Source: Rhodoferax sp. | GTDB taxonomy: Bacteria; Pseudomonadota; Gammaproteobacteria; Burkholderiales; Burkholderiaceae_C | Reading direction: 5' to 3' | Assembly: GCA_029946045.1 (NCBI GenBank) | Contig: JAQSDS010000469.1 | Span: 1-10,664 of the forward strand | Length of the DNA: 10,664 nt | In this document: one piece after another, positions 6,663 through 10,664 of the stretch | How the letters are laid out: each line of letters opens with the position of its first letter | How positions within the stretch are numbered: the first letter of the stretch is position 1 | Translations under genes and position numbers: made by a program | Notes under the pieces: generated by a model | What the model was told of the DNA's origin: nothing | What the model saw: the letters and a program-made list of their open reading frames with translations, nothing else | Databases searched by the model: none

Positions 6663-6668
6663 TAAAAT
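6663..6668 (+). promoter_or_regulatory. -10-like hexamer before argS
   Basis: TAAAAT (5 of 6 matches to TATAAT) ends 6 nt before the argS ATG at 6675. This predicts a transcription start at the A of the ATG. There is no Shine-Dalgarno in the intervening CCGGGC, and no convincing -35 box 16-18 bp upstream. Confidence 0.4.
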
Positions 6669-6674
6669 CCGGGC

Positions 6675-8372
6675 ATGTTGATCGTCAAAACCCAATTACT
6701 CCACGCCCTGCGTGACGCGCTGGAAAATATACAGCCTGGCGCCGGGGCCAAAGCCGCGTTCGAGTCACCCAAAGTAGCCGCACACGGCGACCTGGCCACC
6801 ACCGCCGCCATGCAACTGGCCAAACCGCTCAAACAAAACCCGCGGCAGCTGGCCGAAAGCCTGTGCACCGTGCTGCGTACCACGCTGCCCTACCAGACCT
6901 GGGTCGAGTCGCTCGACATTGCCGGGCCCGGCTTTATCAACATCAAACTCAAACCCGCAGCCAAGCAGCAGGTGGTGCGTGCGGTGTTGTTGCAAAGCGA
7001 GCGCTATGGTGCCCAAGCGGACAACGGCCAACGCATGCTGGTTGAATTTGTCTCGGCCAACCCGACCGGACCACTGCATGTGGGCCACGGCCGCCAGGCA
7101 GCGCTGGGCGATGCCATCTGCAACCTGTTCGACAGCCAGGGCTGGCAGGTTTACCGCGAGTTTTACTACAACGACGCCGGGGTCCAGATTGGCACGCTGG
7201 CCACCAGCACCCACTTGCGCGCCAAGGGCTTCAAGCCGGGTGACGCCTGCTGGCCTACCGACCCCGACAACCCTGCAGCCAAGAACTTTTACAACGGCGA
7301 GTACATCGCCGACATCGCGACTGATTTTCTAGCCCAAAAGACGGTCAGCTCCGATGACCGCGCCTACACCGCGTCGGGCGACGCCGACGACCTGGACAGC
7401 ATCCGCCAGTTTGCCGTGGCCTATTTGCGCCACGAGCAGGACCTCGACCTGTCGGCCTTTGCCGTCAAGTTCGACAACTATTACCTGGAAAGCAGTCTCT
7501 ACACCAGCGGCAGGGTCGACGCCACGGTCAAACGGCTGATAGCGGCCGGCAAAACCTACGAGCAGGACGGCGCGCTGTGGCTCAAGTCCACCGACTACGG
7601 CGATGACAAGGACCGCGTCATGCGCAAGCAAGACGGCAGCTACACCTACTTTGTGCCGGACGTGGCCTACCATATCAGCAAGTGGGAGCGCGGTTTTGCC
7701 AAGGTCATCAACATCCAGGGCACCGACCACCACGGCACCATCGCCCGCGTGCGTGCTGGTCTGCAGGCAGCTGATGTCGGCATTCCGCAGGGTTACCCCG
7801 ACTATGTGCTGCACACCATGGTGCGGGTGGTCAAGAGCGGCCAGGAGGTCAAGATCAGCAAACGCGCCGGCAGCTACGTGACGTTGCGCGACCTGATCGA
7901 GTGGACCAGCAAGGACGCGGTGCGCTTCTTTTTGCTGAGCCGCAAGCCCGATACCGAGTACACCTTCGATGTCGATCTGGCCGTGGCCAAAAACAACGAC
8001 AACCCGGTTTATTACGTGCAGTACGCCCATGCGCGCATCTGCTCGGTGCTGGCCAGTTGGGGCGGCGACGTGGCCGGCTTGTGCCAGGCCGATGTGTCGC
8101 CGCTGCAAAGCCAGCAAGCGCTGGCCCTGCTGCTGTTGCTGGCCAAATACCCCGACATGCTGACGGCTGCCGCCGAGGGTTTTGCGCCCCACGATGTGAC
8201 TTTTTACCTGCGCGAGCTGGCCGCCTGCTACCACAGCTATTACGATGCCGAGCGCATTCTGGTCGATGACGAAACACTCAAGCTGGCGCGCCTGGCACTG
8301 GTGGCGGCCACCGCGCAGGTGTTGCGCAATGGCCTGGCGGTGCTCGGCGTGAGCGCCCCCGAAAAAATGTAA
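6675..8372 (+). CDS. argS: Arginyl-tRNA synthetase
   Basis: Cytoplasmic class I aminoacyl-tRNA synthetase that charges tRNA-Arg with arginine using ATP (565 aa, a normal length for the family). The N-terminal additional domain covers about 1-115. The catalytic core carries the HIGH signature as HVGH at 135-138 within [18 protein letters not shown]. It continues with YYNDAG (164-169), [10 protein letters not shown] (345-354) and the KMSKS-equivalent loop KISKRAG at 393-399. The C-terminal DALR anticodon-binding domain runs from [10 protein letters not shown] (446-455) to the end. The ATG at 6675 gives the expected N-terminus and there is no Shine-Dalgarno. An upstream TAAAAT suggests a start of transcription at or near the ATG. 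The gene follows a 400-bp repeat-rich spacer, so it probably begins a new transcription unit continuing into the SPOR gene and dsbA. Confidence 0.98.
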   Translation: MLIVKTQLLHALRDALENIQPGAGAKAAFESPKVAAHGDLATTAAMQLAKPLKQNPRQLAESLCTVLRTTLPYQTWVESLDIAGPGFINIKLKPAAKQQVVRAVLLQSERYGAQADNGQRMLVEFVSANPTGPLHVGHGRQAALGDAICNLFDSQGWQVYREFYYNDAGVQIGTLATSTHLRAKGFKPGDACWPTDPDNPAAKNFYNGEYIADIATDFLAQKTVSSDDRAYTASGDADDLDSIRQFAVAYLRHEQDLDLSAFAVKFDNYYLESSLYTSGRVDATVKRLIAAGKTYEQDGALWLKSTDYGDDKDRVMRKQDGSYTYFVPDVAYHISKWERGFAKVINIQGTDHHGTIARVRAGLQAADVGIPQGYPDYVLHTMVRVVKSGQEVKISKRAGSYVTLRDLIEWTSKDAVRFFLLSRKPDTEYTFDVDLAVAKNNDNPVYYVQYAHARICSVLASWGGDVAGLCQADVSPLQSQQALALLLLLAKYPDMLTAAAEGFAPHDVTFYLRELAACYHSYYDAERILVDDETLKLARLALVAATAQVLRNGLAVLGVSAPEKM

Positions 8373-8407
8373 ACCCTGACCCCTTGGCAAAGTTACAAAG
8401 ACAACAC

Positions 8408-9007
8408 ATGAAACAACAACACGGCAGCACCTTATTGGGTTTTATCCTGGGCCTGTTGACCGGGCTGGGGCTCGCACTAGCCGTGGCGGTCTACGTCACC
8501 AAAGTGCCCATCCTGTTCTTCAATAAAGCCGCCAACAGCAGCGCCAATCAGGATGCCAGCGAGCTTGAGAAAAACAAGAACTGGGACCCCAATGCGCCAC
8601 TGTATGGCAAGAATCCGGCCAAGCCAACGGACACCGCTGAAGTCGTCGCACCTTCCCCCGCCGCCAGTCAGCCGGTGAACAAGCCGGCCGTCAGCGCAGA
8701 CCCGCTGGGCGATCTGGTCAAGGCCCGAGCCAAAACCAGCGCGGCATCCGCACCGGACAACGCGCCCGACCCGTTCAGTTATTTCATTCAAGTTGGTGCT
8801 TTCCGCACACCCGAAGATGCCGAAGCGCAGCGCGCCAAGTTGTCACTGTCGGGTATTGAAACCAAAATTTCCGAACGCGAGCAGTCCGGACGCACGGTCT
8901 ACCGTGTCCGCATGGGGCCCTTTGAAAAGCGTGCCGAAGCCGACACTGCCAAAGCCCGACTGGATGGCGCAGGCATTGAAACTGCGCTGGTCCGTGTGCA
9001 ACGCTGA
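8408..9007 (+). CDS. SPOR-domain (FtsN-like) membrane protein
   Basis: Predicted bitopic inner-membrane protein with a periplasmic SPOR domain, which binds septal peptidoglycan with denuded glycan strands; likely a role in cell division or envelope upkeep (199 aa). A short cytoplasmic end (MKQQHGST) precedes one transmembrane helix at about 9-31. A Pro/Ala-rich periplasmic linker (about 40-120) follows, then the SPOR domain at 123-198 with YFIQVGAFRTPEDAE and VYRVRMGPF. I chose the ATG at 8408 because it gives a natural N-in membrane anchor; a TTG at 8384 would add eight residues. The gene is 35 bp from argS and 60 bp from dsbA. An argS-SPOR-dsbA order is familiar in Burkholderiales. Naming it ftsN would go beyond what the sequence shows. 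Confidence 0.9.
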   Translation: MKQQHGSTLLGFILGLLTGLGLALAVAVYVTKVPILFFNKAANSSANQDASELEKNKNWDPNAPLYGKNPAKPTDTAEVVAPSPAASQPVNKPAVSADPLGDLVKARAKTSAASAPDNAPDPFSYFIQVGAFRTPEDAEAQRAKLSLSGIETKISEREQSGRTVYRVRMGPFEKRAEADTAKARLDGAGIETALVRVQR

Positions 9008-9054
9008 ACTTTGTCAGCGTTACCCACTCTCATGTTGACCCATTCACATCCGTC

Positions 9055-9060
9055 AGGAGA
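9055..9060 (+). promoter_or_regulatory. Ribosome binding site of dsbA
   Basis: AGGAGA lies 7 nt before the ATG at 9068. It is the clearest Shine-Dalgarno sequence in the window and fixes the dsbA start against an in-frame TTG at 9011. Confidence 0.8.
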
Positions 9061-9067
9061 AAAACGC

Positions 9068-9721
9068 ATGCAACGTCGTCGCTTTGTCGCACAAACCGGT
9101 TCTCTTGCCTTGAGCGCCGCATTGCTGTCGCCCGGCCTGTCTCAAGCGCAGCCCAATGCCCCGGTCGCAGGCACCGATTTCAAAGTTCTGGATCGCCCAG
9201 CCCCGGTCGATGCACCCGCTGGCAAGATCGAACTGATTGAATTTTTTTGGTACAGCTGCCCGCACTGCAATGCATTTGAACCGGTACTGAGCGACTGGGT
9301 CAAAAAACTGCCCCAGGACGTTGTTTTCAAACGGGTTCCGGTCGCTTTTCGTGATGACTTCGTGCCTCAGCAGCGCTTGTTTTATGCTCTCGAAGCGCTC
9401 AATTTGCTCGATAGCTTGCACGCGCGCGTCTTTGCCGCCATTCACGTCGAAAAACAAAATCTGACCCACGGCCCCGCCATCATTGACTGGGTGGCCAAAC
9501 AAGGCGTCGACCGGGCCCGGTTTACCGAACAATTCAATTCATTTTCTTCATCCACCAAAGCCACGCGCGCCAAGCAGATACAGACGGCTTACGAAGTGGA
9601 AGGTGTGCCCGCGCTGGGTGTCGCCGGACGCTATTACACCGATGGTTCGCTGGCCAAAAGCATGGCCCGGGTGTTGCAGGTGGTTGAGCATTTGAGCAGT
9701 CAGATTCGTCGCACAGCGTAA
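9068..9721 (+). CDS. dsbA: Thiol:disulfide interchange protein DsbA
   Basis: Periplasmic oxidoreductase that introduces disulfide bonds into exported proteins and is re-oxidised by DsbB (217 aa). The N-terminus MQRRRFVAQTG followed by a hydrophobic stretch and LSQA (cleavage likely after Ala27) is a signal peptide, with a twin-arginine-like RRRF. The thioredoxin fold carries the active site CPHC at 64-67 (FFWYSCPHCNAFEP) and the cis-proline Pro181 in EGVPAL. A helical insertion lies between them. CPHC is the dipeptide typical of DsbA. The start is set by AGGAGA at 9055-9060. No dsbB is in the window. It is probably co-transcribed with argS and the SPOR gene. Confidence 0.95.
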   Translation: MQRRRFVAQTGSLALSAALLSPGLSQAQPNAPVAGTDFKVLDRPAPVDAPAGKIELIEFFWYSCPHCNAFEPVLSDWVKKLPQDVVFKRVPVAFRDDFVPQQRLFYALEALNLLDSLHARVFAAIHVEKQNLTHGPAIIDWVAKQGVDRARFTEQFNSFSSSTKATRAKQIQTAYEVEGVPALGVAGRYYTDGSLAKSMARVLQVVEHLSSQIRRTA

Positions 9722-9738
9722 GTCTGCCCAGCCATTAC

Positions 9739-9786
9739 GCCAGCGCGACAGAATTGGCGCGCCAGGCCGTTTGGGCGGGCGCTGGC
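9739..9786. repeat. Stem-loop between dsbA and lptA
   Basis: GCCAGCGC (9739-9746) pairs with GCGCTGGC (9779-9786), and between them lies the 10-bp palindrome TGGCGCGCCA (9755-9764). It follows the dsbA stop and ends 3 bp before the TACAAT box of lptA. There is no T-tract, so it is a weak terminator candidate; an operator or attenuating structure is equally possible. Confidence 0.4.
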
Positions 9787-9789
9787 CGC

Positions 9790-9818
9790 TACAATCTTGC
9801 AAACTCTCACGCAAGATT
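9790..9818 (+). promoter_or_regulatory. -10 box and 5' hairpin upstream of lptA
   Basis: TACAAT (9790-9795) is a good -10 hexamer, although no clear -35 is seen at normal spacing. It overlaps an 8-bp perfect inverted repeat, AATCTTGC (9793-9800) and GCAAGATT (9811-9818), with a 10-nt loop, placed 9 nt before the lptA ATG. The start region also holds a three-codon frame (ATG at 9820, stop overlapping the lptA ATG as ATGA). Confidence 0.45.
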
Positions 9819-9827
9819 CATGCCTTT

Positions 9828-10460
9828 ATGAAAATCCGCCTCCCATCCTGGTTTGTACTCTGCGCTCTGACCCTGTCCGCCTGGACCGTTCAGGCTGAAA
9901 AGGCCGATCGGGACAAACCCATGAACATCGAAGCTGATGCACTGCGTTACGACGATGCCAAGCAGTTGAGCATCTTCACGGGCCAGGTGGTCTTGACGAA
10001 GGGCACCATTTTGATCCGTGGCGCGCGACTCGAGGTACGCCAGGACGCGCAGGGCAACCAGTTTGGCGTGGTCACGGCAGAACCCGGCAAGCGTGCTTTT
10101 TTCCGGCAAAAACGCGAAGGTTTGGACGAAACCATTGAGGGCGAAGGCGAAACCATTGATTACGATAGCCGCCTGGACACCGTCAAATTTGTCGGCCAGG
10201 CGCAACTGCGACGGTACCAGGGCGCCAAACTCAACGACGATTTCAATGGCGGCATCATCGTTTACAACAATTTGACCAATGTATTCACCCTGGACGGTGC
10301 ACCAGCCTCCGGCGCCCAGGGCAGCACCGGCCAAGCCGGAGCGCCAGCCGGTCGGGTGCGGGCCATGCTGACACCCAAGCCTGATCCAGCCCTCAAAGCA
10401 GCGCCCGAAGCGTCAACGCCGCTGCTCAGCAGCCCCGCCTTGAACGATGTCAAACGCTAA
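9828..10460 (+). CDS. lptA: Lipopolysaccharide export protein LptA
   Basis: Periplasmic OstA-fold protein that forms the bridge carrying lipopolysaccharide from LptC at the inner membrane to LptD at the outer membrane (210 aa). A signal peptide occupies 1-23 (hydrophobic WFVLCALTLSAW, cleavage likely after VQA). The OstA domain is about 30-155, with PMNIEADALRYDD, IFTGQVVLTKGT and ETIEGEGETIDYDS, the repeating beta-jellyroll pattern of the family. The tail at 158-210 is Ala/Pro/Gly-rich and probably disordered, longer than the compact E. coli protein. The ATG at 9828 gives the signal peptide; no Shine-Dalgarno is visible. An lptB-like gene starts 15 bp downstream, the usual partner. No lptC precedes it; the upstream gene is dsbA. 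Confidence 0.93.
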   Translation: MKIRLPSWFVLCALTLSAWTVQAEKADRDKPMNIEADALRYDDAKQLSIFTGQVVLTKGTILIRGARLEVRQDAQGNQFGVVTAEPGKRAFFRQKREGLDETIEGEGETIDYDSRLDTVKFVGQAQLRRYQGAKLNDDFNGGIIVYNNLTNVFTLDGAPASGAQGSTGQAGAPAGRVRAMLTPKPDPALKAAPEASTPLLSSPALNDVKR

Positions 10461-10475
10461 GCGGGTTGCGCTGCC

Positions 10476-10664
10476 ATGACGATGCCACTGCCTGACACCT
10501 CCCCGTCCGAGAGCCGACTCGAAGCGCATCATCTACAAAAAATCTATGGCAGCCGCAAGGTCGTCAAGGATGTGTCACTGACGGTGCGCAAGGGCGAAGT
10601 GGTGGGCTTGCTGGGCCCCAATGGTGCCGGCAAGACCACGCTGCTCCGCGTGCTGACAACACTG
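10476..10664 (+). CDS. lptB: ABC transporter ATPase, LptB-like (3' truncated by window)
   Basis: First 63 codons of an ABC ATPase, cut by the window end. LptB hydrolyses ATP with LptF and LptG to extract lipopolysaccharide from the inner membrane. After a 14-residue extension come [20 protein letters not shown] and the Walker A motif GPNGAGKTT at 47-55 within [16 protein letters not shown], closely matching LptB. Position directly after lptA, 15 bp from its stop, supports the call. After Walker A the sequence reads LLRVLTTL, whereas LptB proteins usually have a TxFYM-type continuation, so a different ABC ATPase is possible. The signature and Walker B motifs lie beyond the window. ATG 10476 is chosen; ATG 10482 is an alternative. 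Confidence 0.75.
   Translation, partial: MTMPLPDTSPSESRLEAHHLQKIYGSRKVVKDVSLTVRKGEVVGLLGPNGAGKTTLLRVLTTL

Noticed and set aside
7329..8390. A 353-codon open frame antisense to argS.
   Set aside because: It mirrors the argS codon pattern in high-GC DNA. The His/Gln/Val-rich product has no recognisable domain.
8384..8407. TTG start for the SPOR protein.
   Set aside because: The ATG at 8408 gives a standard short N-terminus before the transmembrane helix; no ribosome site supports the TTG.

Overview
The window is a compact stretch of bacterial chromosome with every recognisable gene on the + strand. High GC, the gene order tsaB-rimI-uracil-DNA glycosylase and argS-SPOR-dsbA, and lptA/lptB proteins of beta-proteobacterial type all point to Burkholderiales. 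Comamonadaceae (Rhodoferax/Polaromonas-like) is my best guess; it rests on gene content and style only.

Layout. (1) 1-3030: a signalling pair, made of the 3' part of a CHASE2-class III adenylate cyclase gene and, 4 bp later, a GAF/HD-GYP phosphodiesterase gene. One would make cAMP and the other would degrade c-di-GMP. (2) 3103-4131: a ten-helix EamA/DMT exporter. (3) 4155-6276: tsaB, rimI and a family-4-type uracil-DNA glycosylase-like gene, the last two joined by ATGA overlaps. TsaB serves tRNA t6A synthesis and RimI acetylates protein N-termini. The glycosylase-like protein keeps its four iron-sulfur cysteines but has lost most of the expected active-site residues. (4) 6277-6674: about 400 bp without a convincing gene. 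It is framed by roughly 34-bp terminal inverted repeats (6248-6281 and 6613-6645) and contains two further large inverted repeats. The left terminal repeat also encodes the last nine residues and the stop of the glycosylase-like gene. (5) 6675-9721: argS, a SPOR-domain (FtsN-like) membrane protein and periplasmic dsbA. (6) 9828-10664: lptA and the first 63 codons of an lptB-like ABC ATPase, for lipopolysaccharide transport. No lptC or kdsC lies upstream, where they commonly sit.

The most interesting items are the nested inverted-repeat element at 6248-6645, the active-site-altered glycosylase-like protein, a hairpin that places the rimI start codon in its loop, and -10-like hexamers exactly 6 nt before the ATG of three genes, which would fit leaderless transcripts. 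I found no tRNA, rRNA, CRISPR array or intact insertion sequence.
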